NCBI GenBank assembly: GCA_035943635.1
Contig: DASZBX010000070.1
Location: 1 to 64,000 of the forward strand
DNA: 64,000 nt
From: DASZBX01 sp035943635
Lineage (GTDB): Bacteria; Actinomycetota; Actinomycetes; Streptomycetales; Catenulisporaceae
Direction: 5' to 3'
How positions within the stretch are numbered: the first letter of the stretch is position 1; every line of letters begins with the position of its first letter. Of the stretch, positions 40,420 through 49,569 are shown one piece after another. A model generated the notes under the pieces. It did not search any database. It saw only the letters and a program-made list of their open reading frames with translations, and had not been told where the DNA came from. The position numbers and the translations under genes were made by a program.

Positions 40420-42990
40420 ATGGCGATCTACGGATCACCACTTCCCGACAAGCCCGGCATCGACGGTCTTGAGACGAAGTGGTCCGCGTACTGGACTCAG
40501 ACGGACATCTACCGTTTCGACCGTCCGGGCGTACGCGAGGCCGTATACTCCGTCGACACGCCACCACCCACCGTCAGCGGATCGCTGCACGTGGGGCACG
40601 TGTTCAGCTACACGCACACCGACCTGCTGGCCCGCTTCCAGCGGATGCGCGGCAAGTCCGTGTTCTACCCGATGGGCTGGGACGACAACGGCCTGCCGAC
40701 CGAGCGGCGGGTGCAGAACTACTACGGCGTGCGCTGCGACCCCTCGCTGCCCTACGACCCGGACTTCACCGCGCCCGAACCCCTGCTCAAGAAGGGCTCG
40801 CGGCCGACGGTCGCCCTGTCCCGGCGCAACTTCATCGAGCTGTGCGAGCAGCTGACCGCCGAGGACGAGAAGGCCTTCGAGGCCCTGTGGCGCCGGCTGG
40901 GCCTGTCCGTGGACTGGTCGCTGACCTACACCACGATCGGCCACCGGGCCCGCAAGGTCTCGCAGACCTCGTTCCTGCGGCTGCTCGCCGACGGACAGGC
41001 CTACCAGGCCGACGCGCCGACCATGTGGGACGTGGACTTCCAGACCGCCGTGGCCAACGCGGAGACCGTCGACAAGGACACCCCCGGCGCCTACCACCGG
41101 CTGGCGTTCCAGGTCGACGGCCAGGACGTGCACATCGACACCACCCGGCCCGAACTGCTGCCGGCCTGCGTCGCGCTGCTCGCCCACCCGGACGACGAGC
41201 GTTTCCAGCACCTGTTCGGCAAGGACGCGACCACGCCGCTGTTCGGCGTGCGGGTGCCGGTGCGCGCGCACCGCAACGCGGACCCGGAGAAGGGCACCGG
41301 GCTGGTGATGGTGTGCACCTTCGGCGACGCGACCGACGTGGAGTGGTGGCGGGAACTGCAGCTGCCGCACCGCGCGATCGTGCAGCGCGACGGCCGGCTC
41401 GGCCCGCTGGACTTCGCCGCCCTGCCCTGCGTCGACCCCGAGGCCGCGCAGGCGGTCTACGACAAGCTGGCCGGGTCCAAGACCGCGCAGGCCAGGACCC
41501 TGATCGTGGACGAGCTGCGGGCCGCCGGGGCCCTGGTCGGCGAGCCGCGGCCGATCACCCACTCGGTGAAGTACTTCGAGAAGGGCGACCGGCCGCTGGA
41601 GCTGGTGACCAGCCGGCAGTGGTTCATCCGCACCATGGAGCACCAGGACCGGCTGCTCGCGGCCGGCCGGGAGCTGCACTGGCACCCGGCGTACATGGCC
41701 GCGCGCTACGAGGACTGGACCCGCAACCTCAAGTCGGACTGGCTGGTCAGCCGGCAGCGCTTCTTCGGCGTGCCGTTCCCGCTGTGGTACCCGCTGGACC
41801 AGAACGGCGAGCCGCAGTACGACAGCCCCCTGCTGCCGGACGAGTCCGCGCTGCCGGTGGACCCGTCCAGCGACGTGCCGGCCGGGTATCAGGAGTCCCA
41901 GCGGGACGTGCCCGGCGGGTTCACCGGCGAGGCCGACGTGATGGACACCTGGGCGACCTCCTCGCTCACCCCGCAGCTGGCCTGCGGCTGGCTGGACGAC
42001 CCGGAGCTGTACGCGCAGACCTTCCCGATGGACGTGCGCCCGCAGGCGCACGAGATCATCCGCACCTGGCTGTTCGACACGGTCGTGCGCTCCACCCTGG
42101 CCGAGGGCGTGGTGCCGTGGCGGCACGCCGCGCTGTCCGGCTGGATCCTGGACCCGGACCGCAAGAAGATGTCCAAGTCGGTCGGCAACGTGGTCACCCC
42201 CGGGCACCTGATCGAGGAGTTCGGGGCCGACGCGGTGCGCTACTGGTCGGCCAGCGGGCGCCCGGGCGCGGACACCGCGTACGACCCGAAGCAGATGAAG
42301 ATCGGCCGGCGGCTGGCCACGAAGCTGGTCAACGCGAACAGATTCGTGCTCCAGTTCCCGGCCCCGGCGGCCGGCGCGCAGATCACCCACGCGCTGGACC
42401 TGGCCGCGGTCGCGGACCTGGCCGGGGTGGTGGCCGAGGCCACGGCCGCGCTGGAGGCGTACGAGTACACGCTCGCGCTGGAACGGATCGAGCGGTTCTT
42501 CTGGACCTTCTGCGACGACTACGTGGAGTTCGTCAAGGAGCGGGCCTACCGCGAGGACCAGGGCGCCGAGTCGGCCCGGGCCGCGCTGCGGCTGATCCTG
42601 GGCACCGTCGACCGGTTGTTCGCGCCGTATCTGGTGTACTGCGCGGAGGAGGTCTGGTCCTGGAGCCACGAGCGGTCCGTGCACCTGGAGCCCTGGCCGT
42701 CGGCCGAGGAGTTCGGCGAGGCGGCCACGGCCGGCGATCCCGGGCTGCTGCGCCTGGCCGGAGAGGTGATCACGGCCGTGCGCCGGGCCAAGGCCGCCGC
42801 GCAGGTCTCGATGCGCAACGAGGCCGGCCGGGTCACGGTCACCGGCTCCGCGCAGGCGATCGCGCGGGTCGAGTCCGTGGACGGGGACCTGCGCGCGGCC
42901 GGGCGGATCGCGGTCGTGGAGTACGTCGTCGCAGATCCCGGTGACGGAGCCGAGACAGTGAGCACGCTCGACGTGCAGGTCGAGTTGTAG
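40420..42990 (+). CDS. valS: Valine--tRNA ligase
   Basis: An 856-residue class I aminoacyl-tRNA synthetase that charges tRNA-Val with valine. The HIGH motif is HVGH in SGSLHVGHVFSYTHTDLLARF (near residue 52) and the KMSKS loop is in DPDRKKMSKSVGNVVTP (near 588). The editing domain is present, with DVHIDTTRPELLPACVALLAHPDDERF. The anticodon-binding domain includes ERFFWTFCDDYVEFVKERAY. It starts with ATG 40420 after GAAAGG. It belongs to the compact ValS type found in many actinobacteria and some archaea-like lineages, without the long C-terminal coiled coil. A hairpin terminator follows at 43000. Confidence 0.95.
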   Translation: MAIYGSPLPDKPGIDGLETKWSAYWTQTDIYRFDRPGVREAVYSVDTPPPTVSGSLHVGHVFSYTHTDLLARFQRMRGKSVFYPMGWDDNGLPTERRVQNYYGVRCDPSLPYDPDFTAPEPLLKKGSRPTVALSRRNFIELCEQLTAEDEKAFEALWRRLGLSVDWSLTYTTIGHRARKVSQTSFLRLLADGQAYQADAPTMWDVDFQTAVANAETVDKDTPGAYHRLAFQVDGQDVHIDTTRPELLPACVALLAHPDDERFQHLFGKDATTPLFGVRVPVRAHRNADPEKGTGLVMVCTFGDATDVEWWRELQLPHRAIVQRDGRLGPLDFAALPCVDPEAAQAVYDKLAGSKTAQARTLIVDELRAAGALVGEPRPITHSVKYFEKGDRPLELVTSRQWFIRTMEHQDRLLAAGRELHWHPAYMAARYEDWTRNLKSDWLVSRQRFFGVPFPLWYPLDQNGEPQYDSPLLPDESALPVDPSSDVPAGYQESQRDVPGGFTGEADVMDTWATSSLTPQLACGWLDDPELYAQTFPMDVRPQAHEIIRTWLFDTVVRSTLAEGVVPWRHAALSGWILDPDRKKMSKSVGNVVTPGHLIEEFGADAVRYWSASGRPGADTAYDPKQMKIGRRLATKLVNANRFVLQFPAPAAGAQITHALDLAAVADLAGVVAEATAALEAYEYTLALERIERFFWTFCDDYVEFVKERAYREDQGAESARAALRLILGTVDRLFAPYLVYCAEEVWSWSHERSVHLEPWPSAEEFGEAATAGDPGLLRLAGEVITAVRRAKAAAQVSMRNEAGRVTVTGSAQAIARVESVDGDLRAAGRIAVVEYVVADPGDGAETVSTLDVQVEL

Positions 42991-42999
42991 CCCCGGTGC

Positions 43000-43058
43000 A
43001 GATGGCCGGCCGGCCGATGGTCCGGGCGCCTCGCCGCCGCCCGCCCGGCCGGCCATCT
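43000..43058 (+). terminator. valS terminator hairpin
   Basis: AGATGGCCGGCCGG at 43000-43013 pairs perfectly with 43045-43058. The 31-base loop is itself GC-rich and can pair internally. It starts 10 bases after the valS stop codon. Confidence 0.7.
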
Positions 43059-43062
43059 GTCA

Positions 43063-43923
43063 GGGTTCTTCGTCGGCGAACCCCTGTTCGCCCGCATCCG
43101 CAACAGGGTCGAGCTCACCGCCGCCGGCCGCGCGTTCCTGCCGCACGCCCGCAGACTCCTGACGACGGCCCGGGAGACCGCCGACGCGGTCGCCGCGCTC
43201 CGGGCCCGTCCGCTCCGGCTGGACGTGTGGGGGCAGGTCCAGACGCCGCTGCGGGTACTGAGCGGCCTGCTGTCCCGGATGGTCCCGGAGCCCGCGGTCG
43301 AGCTGAGCATGCGGCGCAGCCTGCCCGCGGCGCCGGAGGCCGTGGAGCGCGGCGAGCTGGACGGCGTGTTCGGCCGCCCCTACGACCTGCCTCGGGGGCT
43401 GCCCGCCGGACTGGCCAGGCGCCCGTTCGTCCTGGACTCGCTGAACGTCATCGCGACGGACGGCCACCCGTTCGCGGCCTGTCGGCAGATCACCGCCGCG
43501 AAGCTGCGTGAAACCGGGCTCTGGTATCCGCTCGACAGCAGAAGCAACGCTCCGGAGCTGGTCGGCTGGCTTCGGCGCTACGCCGCGCAGAACGCCGTCC
43601 CGCTGACCCTGGCAGGCATCAACCTCGGCTTGGAGCAGTTGCTGACCGAGCTGCCCGAGCACCATCCGGCGGTGTCGACGGTTCCGGATTCGTGGCAGAT
43701 CCCGGCCGACCCCGGCATCGTCCGGATCCCGCTCCAGCCCGCGGCGCACTTCCTGTGGTGGTTCATCTGGCCGGAACGCAGTTCGCATCCCGTGCTGGAG
43801 CAGTTCAACGTGCTGCTGGACCGGATTCCCGGACCGTGGAACGGCCTGGGCCGCCCGGACGGGTGGTTGCCGGAGCCGGACGCGGCCGATCTGCCGTGGG
43901 CGCCGCCGGACGCCGGCCGGTAG
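43063..43923 (+). pseudogene. LysR family regulator lacking its DNA-binding domain
   Basis: The frame opens directly behind the valS terminator with GEPLFARIRNRVELTAAGRAFLPHARRLL, which is residue ~50 onward of a LysR regulator. The N-terminal helix-turn-helix is missing and no good start codon or ribosome site is near; the first possible start is GTG 43225. The effector domain continues intact (RPLRLDVWGQVQTPLRVLSG, then LARRPFVLDSLNVIATDGHPFAA) to a stop at 43923. If translated it could only be an effector-domain fragment. The breakpoint lies within a few bases of the hairpin. Confidence 0.72.
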
Positions 43924-43957
43924 CCGCTGCCGGTGACTGCCGCTCGCCGGCCGCCGG

Positions 43958-45187
43958 TCAGGCGCTGGGCCCGATCCCGCCTAGGTGCAGGTCGGCCGCG
44001 ATCTCCATCAGCATCCAGCCACTGAGCTGCACGGACAGGTCACGTTCGGCCAGGTCCGCCTGAGCCTGGCTGCTCGCGCGGCCGGGATGGGCCGCCGGCG
44101 TGGTCCAGTCGGGGCCGAAGAGCGGTCCGTGCGAGGTCTCGGTCCGGTTCCGCCAGGCCGCCTCGGCCGAGGAGAACACCAGGTCGGCGGCCAGATTTGC
44201 GGTCTTCTGGTACGCCGGGCCGAGCGTGGGCAGCTGCTTGGCGGCGAGCCCGAGATAGCGGGCCAGGATCCCGGCGAACAGGCCGCCGTCCCCGCCGCCC
44301 TGCCCGCGCAGGGCCGGGCCGGCTGCGTCGTCGAGGTCTGTCACGTGCGCGGCGACCGCCTCGACCGTGCGCACGGCGCGGCCGGCCCAGACCTTCCACT
44401 GTGCGCTGTCGGCGTCGTCCGCCTTGTCCCGCAAGGCCAATTCGACGCAGGCCCCTAAGAAAACACCCTGACAGTAGGTGTAGATCGTGGCTTCGATGCC
44501 GCTGATACTGCCGTCCTCGTTGACGTGCAGGCCGTCGTAGACCAGGCCGGTGGCCCGGTCGATCAGGTGCCGTTCGATCCAGTTCACGCTGTCCCGGGCG
44601 CGCTCCCGGTTCGGGCCGGACTTCACAGGCCACTGATACGTTCCGGCCGGTTCCGGCTGCCGGGCGAACATGATCGCGGCCGGGCCGTTCGTCGGCACGT
44701 TCTTGAAGTCGTCGTGGAACCGCTCCGGCTTGCGCCACCAGACGCCGCCGCCGGACAGGTCCGTCCAGCCCGACCGGATGTCCTCGGTCAGCGCGGGCAG
44801 TGCGGCCGGGCGGCGCACGCCCGCATACTTCTCGGCCCGCTGCACGGCCAGCGCCAGCCAGGCCATGTCGTCGTAGTAGTCGTTGAGCCACGACCGGAAC
44901 GCGCGGATCCGGATCCCGTTGAGCTGCCGCTCGATCAGCGACAGCTTCTTCTGGTCCGGGGACCGCACGTACGCGTCGACCAGGCAGTCCAGCAGATGCG
45001 CCTGCCACCAGTAGTTCCACGGCCCGAAGACCAGTTCGACCGTGCTGGCCGGCCAGCCGGAAACCCCGAGCAGGGTTCCCGGCACACCCCACAGCGGTCG
45101 TAGATGGCGCGCGCAGACCGCGCGCTCGGACCGTGCGGCACGAGCCGCCCATACCTGCCCAGCCGCACGCGTCTTCGCCTCGGTCAC
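43958..45187 (-). CDS. Glycoside hydrolase family 76-like protein
   Basis: A 409-residue protein of the GH76 alpha-1,6-mannanase fold, an (alpha/alpha)6 barrel. The catalytic aspartate pair is D106-D107 in LNDYYDDMAWLALA. Barrel-type elements are WNYWWQAHLLDCLVDAY, VWWRKPERFHDDFKNVPTNGPAAIMFAR (with the N-x-P-A family segment) and DGSISGIEATIYTYCQGVFLGA. Most secreted GH76 enzymes have signal peptides, but none is present here, so it likely acts in the cytosol on mannosylated or other alpha-linked saccharides. The start is GTG 45187. It is a single-gene unit between the headless LysR and the PrmC-like gene. Confidence 0.85.
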   Translation of the reverse strand: MTEAKTRAAGQVWAARAARSERAVCARHLRPLWGVPGTLLGVSGWPASTVELVFGPWNYWWQAHLLDCLVDAYVRSPDQKKLSLIERQLNGIRIRAFRSWLNDYYDDMAWLALAVQRAEKYAGVRRPAALPALTEDIRSGWTDLSGGGVWWRKPERFHDDFKNVPTNGPAAIMFARQPEPAGTYQWPVKSGPNRERARDSVNWIERHLIDRATGLVYDGLHVNEDGSISGIEATIYTYCQGVFLGACVELALRDKADDADSAQWKVWAGRAVRTVEAVAAHVTDLDDAAGPALRGQGGGDGGLFAGILARYLGLAAKQLPTLGPAYQKTANLAADLVFSSAEAAWRNRTETSHGPLFGPDWTTPAAHPGRASSQAQADLAERDLSVQLSGWMLMEIAADLHLGGIGPSA

Positions 45188-45303
45188 TGTCCCATCATGA
45201 CTCAGGCTCCGCTTGGCCGCAGTCGGCGACAGCCGTGCGGCCTAGCGCAATCGGGCGATACCGCGATCTCAGTCGAGCAGCGCACAGGCCGCACGGGCCG
45301 TGT

Positions 45304-46098
45304 TCACGCCGCGCGCGTGCCGATGACCACGGTCGCGTCCAACTCCTCGTCGGCTACCACCTCGGCGTCCAGTCCGTTGCGGGCGAACGCCTCGACCGTG
45401 GACGGCGCCTGGCGTTCGCTCGTCTCGATCAGCAGCCGGCCGCCGGGGGCGAGCCATCCGGCGGCGGCCTCGGTCACCCGGCGCTGGATGTCCAGGCCGT
45501 CCGCGCCGCCGTCCAGCGCGACCCGCGGCTCGTACAGCCGGGCCTCGGGCGGCAGGAAACCGATCTCCTCGGTCGGCACGTACGGCGCGTTGGCCACCAG
45601 CAGGTCGATCCGGCCGGCCAGGTCGCCCGGGAGCGGGTCGAACAGGTCGCCTTCGTAGACCCGGGCCGGCTCGGGCAGGTTGCGCCGGGCGCAGCGCACC
45701 GCGGCCGGGTCGATGTCGGCGGCGTGCACCTGCGGCCGGTCGAGCACGGCCGCCAGGGCGGTCGCCACCGCGCCGCTGCCACAGCACAGGTCGAGCACGA
45801 CGGCGTGCGGGCAGGCGCCGACCAGCGCGGCGGCCCGGCCGACCAGGAACTCGGTGCGCCGGCGCGGGACGAACACGCCCGGGTCCAGCGCGATCCGCAG
45901 GCCGCAGAACTCGGCCCAGCCGAGGATCTGCTCCAGCGGCAGCCCGGCGACCCGGCGCTCGACCATGCTCGCGAGTTCCGCGGGAGTGCCCGGCGCGGCG
46001 AGCAGCAGCCGCGCCTCGTCCTCGGCGAAGACACAACCGGCCGCGCGCAGGGCCGCGACGACGGAAGGATAAGAGGGTACTGGGACGACAACCGACAT
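45304..46098 (-). CDS. Putative protein N5-glutamine methyltransferase (PrmC/HemK-like)
   Basis: A 264-residue class I SAM methyltransferase of the HemK-related family. The SAM loop is VVLDLCCGSGAVATALAA, and the substrate motif is NAPYVPT, an NPPY variant with A for the first P that is found in this actinobacterial paralog group. The N-terminal region AAGCVFAEDEARLLLA and GLPLEQILGWAEFCGLRIALDPGVFVPRRRTEFLV match PrmC. True PrmC modifies release factor glutamine; this paralog's target is unknown. ATG 46098 is the start. It is divergent from the DUF2277 gene, with about 250 bases between. Confidence 0.88.
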   Translation of the reverse strand: MSVVVPVPSYPSVVAALRAAGCVFAEDEARLLLAAPGTPAELASMVERRVAGLPLEQILGWAEFCGLRIALDPGVFVPRRRTEFLVGRAAALVGACPHAVVLDLCCGSGAVATALAAVLDRPQVHAADIDPAAVRCARRNLPEPARVYEGDLFDPLPGDLAGRIDLLVANAPYVPTEEIGFLPPEARLYEPRVALDGGADGLDIQRRVTEAAAGWLAPGGRLLIETSERQAPSTVEAFARNGLDAEVVADEELDATVVIGTRAA

Positions 46099-46347
46099 GA
46101 GAATCCGTGAGAACCTTTCGAGACGCCCTTGGGCGCTCCCGCGGCCGCCGGGGGCTCAGGCCCGGCTGACCGCGCGGTCGTGACGTGGGAGCACCCGACC
46201 AGTGACAGCGGTGATCGGTCCCACCTCCTCGTTCCCTCGCGGTTCAAGACGAGGGTCATCCTACAACACGGCGTGACCAGGCACACCGCGTCCGGCCGGA
46301 TCGCCTCGGACACTGCCGCTGTCGGAGGTGTGTCGCACACTGGACTC

Positions 46348-46617
46348 ATGTGTAGAAACATCAAGAAGCTGCGCCCGCCGGTGACCGTCGACCCCGGGCC
46401 GGAGGACTACCGGGCCGCGGCGTTGCAGTACGTCCGGAAGGTGTCCGGATTCCAGAAGCCGTCGGCGGCCAACCAGGAGGCCTTCGACCGCGCCGTGGCC
46501 GCGGTGACCGAGGCCACCGCGGAGCTCTTGGCGACGTTGCAGGTCAGGCAGCCTACGGCCGAGCCCTCGCAGCCGTCGCTGGAGGAGGCGCTCGCGTCGT
46601 CCGGCTCCGCTTCCTGA
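46348..46617 (+). CDS. DUF2277 family protein
   Basis: An 89-residue protein beginning MCRNIKKLRPPVT, the exact signature of DUF2277 proteins, with the conserved Cys at position 2 and Asn at 4. It continues AALQYVRKVSGFQKPSAANQEAFD and ends in a Ser/Pro-rich tail. DUF2277 is a small cytosolic family of unknown function, probably DNA- or nucleotide-related. An upstream palindrome, GTGTG-tcg-CACAC, lies at 46328-46340, close to the expected promoter. It converges with the TPR-like gene at 46641. Confidence 0.87.
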   Translation: MCRNIKKLRPPVTVDPGPEDYRAAALQYVRKVSGFQKPSAANQEAFDRAVAAVTEATAELLATLQVRQPTAEPSQPSLEEALASSGSAS

Positions 46618-46640
46618 GCCCTCGCCCGCGCCGGGGGCCT

Positions 46641-47513
46641 TCAGTGCACGACCTCAAGCGGGCCGACCGTCCTGCGCTCGGCGTCGAAAGCCCGCCACGA
46701 CTCGAGCAACTGCTCGGCCTTCTCGCGCGGCGCCGCCAACCACATGATCTGCGCGCCGGACGTTTCGTGCGGCCCGCTGTAGTCGACCGTGCCCTCACTA
46801 CAGCACTTGCACATCACGTCCATCGAGCTCTGCGGCTCCGCACCGAAATCCTGCATGCTGAACAGGTCCATCAGAGCCTGGTAGTCGCCGTCCTCCGGGG
46901 CGGTGACCTGCACCTGCCACGTCGGCATCTCAGAGGCGCGCCACACCAGCAGCTCGTCGAACACCGGTACGGTCAGCTCGCCCACGGTGCGCCGCCCGGT
47001 CGGCTCGCCGTCGTGCAGCACGATGTCGCCGAACCGGCGCCCGGCCACCGCCATCGGGATGCTCACCACCCGCGCCCGGGTCGGGCAGATCCGCCGGGCC
47101 CAGACCACCTCGCCCGGCCCGTCCGGCTCGCCCAAGCGCACGCAGACCGGCCCGAGGTCCACCTCGATCTCCTCCTGCCCCGGCCGGATCTGGCTGATTC
47201 CGTAGCCGATCCAGGCGTCCCGGGCCACCGACCAGGAGTGCAGCACCGTCGCGGCGATGCCCAGGTTCCAGAACGCCGGGTCCCCGGTGCCCGGCTCGGC
47301 CAGCCGCGCGGCCTGCCGGCCGAGCTCGAACGCCCGCGGCCAGTCGCGCAGGAACTTGTGCGCCAACGCCGCGTCGTACCACAGGCCCGGCGTGCGCGGA
47401 TCCTCCGGCCGCCGGGTGGCCAGATCCTCGTAGATCCGGGCCGCGGTCGGCCAGTCCTGCGCGTCCCACGCCGCCCACCCCTGTTCCAGCAGATCCTTGT
47501 CGTCCAAGCCCAC
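46641..47513 (-). CDS. TPR-containing hypothetical protein
   Basis: A 290-residue protein. Residues 1-90 are helical repeats (LLEQGWAAWDAQDWPTAARIYEDLATRRP, then GLWYDAALAHKFLRDWPRAFELGRQAARL) that look like tetratricopeptide units. The C-terminal domain contains CVRLGEPDGPGEVVWARRICPTRARV, a cysteine pair in MDVMCKCCSEGTVDYSGPH and WLAAPREKAEQLLESWRAFD. No named family is known to me. The GTG at 47513 is eight bases after AGGGG; GTG 47522 is an alternative. It is soluble and a single gene unit. Confidence 0.65.
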   Translation of the reverse strand: MGLDDKDLLEQGWAAWDAQDWPTAARIYEDLATRRPEDPRTPGLWYDAALAHKFLRDWPRAFELGRQAARLAEPGTGDPAFWNLGIAATVLHSWSVARDAWIGYGISQIRPGQEEIEVDLGPVCVRLGEPDGPGEVVWARRICPTRARVVSIPMAVAGRRFGDIVLHDGEPTGRRTVGELTVPVFDELLVWRASEMPTWQVQVTAPEDGDYQALMDLFSMQDFGAEPQSSMDVMCKCCSEGTVDYSGPHETSGAQIMWLAAPREKAEQLLESWRAFDAERRTVGPLEVVH

Positions 47514-47748
47514 AGCGCCCACCCCTGAACACGTTTTCACCGTCGCGGACCGCCAGATTAACCGAGCACCCGGACAAATGACAGCACGAACCCGCCGCGG
47601 CCACACCCGCGCCCCGAGCCGTCCGCGGCCCGGCGCCGACACCGCCCCGGCCGCCGCCTCGAACCGGTCGGCGGCCGTTCGCCGATCCGGCCCCCGAGCG
47701 GCGGAAATACGCTTGAGCGCCGGGCCCGGGCCGCATAGGGTCGGGCGC

Positions 47749-48105
47749 ATGAGCGAACGAACCTTCCGGATCAAGATCCGCGGCACCTTCGACCGGCTGA
47801 GCCCCGGGCAGCGGGCCGAACTGCTCGCCCGCGCGGCCGAGCACGACGTGCTCAACGCCGCCTTCACTCCGGCGGGCAGCCTCACCTACGACCTCGCGGC
47901 CCGGCCCTTCTTCACCTTCCGGTTCGCCGAGTCCGGCGAGCGGGCCGAGGACGCCGACCCGGCCACCGAACGCGCCCTGGCCGCGACCCGCGCGTGGATG
48001 GACGAACGCGGCTACGGCTACAAGGACCTGAAGCCCACCGTCGAGGACCTCGCCGAGGCCCCGCTGAGCAAGCGCCAGCGCCGGGACCTGGCCGCCAACT
48101 CCTGA
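47749..48105 (+). CDS. DUF6204 family protein
   Basis: A 118-residue protein starting MSERTFRIKIRGTFDRLSPGQRAEL and containing HDVLNAAFTPAGSLTYDLAARPFFTFRF, a composition I recognise as the actinobacterial DUF6204 family. The end reads GYGYKDLKPTVEDLAEAPLSKRQRRDLA. It is soluble, probably a small alpha/beta domain, with unknown function. ATG 47749 is the start. It lies alone upstream of the LysR gene on the same strand, with 134 bases between. Confidence 0.75.
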   Translation: MSERTFRIKIRGTFDRLSPGQRAELLARAAEHDVLNAAFTPAGSLTYDLAARPFFTFRFAESGERAEDADPATERALAATRAWMDERGYGYKDLKPTVEDLAEAPLSKRQRRDLAANS

Positions 48106-48239
48106 CGCCGGTCGTCCGGGCCAGGCGCTCAGCCCGCGCCGCGGCCCGGCGGCCGATCGTCGGACCGAGTCCCGCGGCTCGGGTCCCGCGGCCCGGCCGA
48201 AAACCACCGGCCCGGCGCCGCGCTGGCATCCTTGACCGC

Positions 48240-49205
48240 ATGGAACTGCGCCAGCTTCGCTACTTCGTCACCGTGGCCGAGACCCTGCACTTCGGGCGGG
48301 CGGCCGAGGTGCTGCACATCGCGCAGCCCTCGGTCAGCCAGCAGATCCGGCGGCTGGAGCGTGAGGTGGGCACCGCGCTGCTGGACCGTTCGCCGCGGCA
48401 CGTGCGGCTGACCGCAGCCGGGGAGAAGTTCCTGCCCGCGGCCCGGGACGTGCTGGCGGCCGAGGAGGCGGCGCGGGCCGCGGTGGCCGAGTTCGCCCAT
48501 CCGGCCCGGCGGATCCTGCGGATCGGCACCAGCACCGGCCTCGGCGACCACCTGGACCGGGTGCTCGAACACCTGGACCGGGCCGGGCGCCCGGGCGGGC
48601 AGGTGGGCGTCGAACTCGTCGCGGCGCCGGTGCAGGAACGACTCACCCAGGTCGCCGAGGGACGCCTGGACGCCGCGTTCGTCCGCGGCGAGGCCCGGGT
48701 GGCAGGCCTGCGCACCATCCCGGCCTGGCCGGACCCGCTGCTCGTGGCCCTGCCCGCGCGCCACCCGGTCGCCGTGGCGGCGGCTGCTCGCGGGCCGCAC
48801 GATCTGCCTGACATTGCTCCCGGCTCCCGCGCCGAACCGGGAATCGACCTGGCCGAACTGGCCGGCCTGAGCCTCGTGCTCACGCCGCGGCACAACCATC
48901 CGGCCCTGGTGGACCTGGTGGTCGGCGCCTGCGCGGCGGCCGGATTCGAACCGCCGCCCGGACCGCCGAGCAGCACCCTGCAGAACACCCTCGCCGCGAT
49001 CGGCACCGGGCAGCCGTTGTGGACCGTCGTCTACGCGGCGCACGCGCGGATGATGCTCAACGACCGCGTGGCGTTCCTCCCGATCAGGGGCGGCGGCCTG
49101 ACGATGACCACCTCGCTGGCGATCCGGGACGCGCCGCCGAGCGCCGAACTCAGGGCGCTGCTCGCCGCGTGCGCCGCCGTGGGTGACGCTGAGCAGCGAC
49201 GATAG
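48240..49205 (+). CDS. LysR family transcriptional regulator
   Basis: A 321-residue LysR-type regulator. The HTH is ELRQLRYFVTVAETLHFGRAAEVLHIAQPSVSQQIRRLEREVGTALL with normal spacing, and the effector domain (from about residue 92, RRILRIGTSTGLGDHL) is of the periplasmic-binding type, with a proline/aspartate-rich loop near residue 190-200. It starts at ATG 48240. The tautomerase gene lies 123 bases downstream on the same strand and could be one of its targets. Unlike the fragment at 43063, this gene is complete. Confidence 0.9.
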   Translation: MELRQLRYFVTVAETLHFGRAAEVLHIAQPSVSQQIRRLEREVGTALLDRSPRHVRLTAAGEKFLPAARDVLAAEEAARAAVAEFAHPARRILRIGTSTGLGDHLDRVLEHLDRAGRPGGQVGVELVAAPVQERLTQVAEGRLDAAFVRGEARVAGLRTIPAWPDPLLVALPARHPVAVAAAARGPHDLPDIAPGSRAEPGIDLAELAGLSLVLTPRHNHPALVDLVVGACAAAGFEPPPGPPSSTLQNTLAAIGTGQPLWTVVYAAHARMMLNDRVAFLPIRGGGLTMTTSLAIRDAPPSAELRALLAACAAVGDAEQRR

Positions 49206-49328
49206 GCGATGCCGATCGCTGCGAGAGCGTACTGCGCATTGATCGAATCCTGCGGGTCGGGTGAACTGTGATCAAGCCGCCGGGAACACCGGACGGCAAG
49301 CAGAACCCGAGTATCAGGGAGCTTCATC

Positions 49329-49514
49329 ATGCCCATCGTCACCGTTCAGCAGGGCCCGCGCGACATCGAGCTCAAGCGCGACCTGGTCCGCCGGATCACC
49401 GACGCCTTCGTCGACGCGTACAAGATCCCGGCCGAGACCGTGCAGGTCTGGATCCACGAGACCCCGGCCGACAGCTGGGCCGCGGCCGGCACGCTGATCG
49501 CCGACCAGAAGTAG
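49329..49514 (+). CDS. 4-oxalocrotonate tautomerase family protein
   Basis: A 61-residue tautomerase subunit. After removal of the initiator methionine the catalytic Pro1 is exposed (MPIVTVQQGPRD), and the family pattern KRDLVRRITDAFVDAYKIPAETVQVWIHETP follows, with the VQVWIHE strand typical of the group. Tautomerases of this size act as homohexamers and convert keto to enol forms of small acids, usually in aromatic catabolism. ATG 49329 follows GGGAGCTTC. It may be controlled by the LysR gene just upstream. Substrate unknown. Confidence 0.88.
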   Translation: MPIVTVQQGPRDIELKRDLVRRITDAFVDAYKIPAETVQVWIHETPADSWAAAGTLIADQK

Positions 49515-49569
49515 CCGCACCAGGAGAAGCTAGTGTTGTGGCAGGGGCGAAGGCACCGGCCCGACCACC

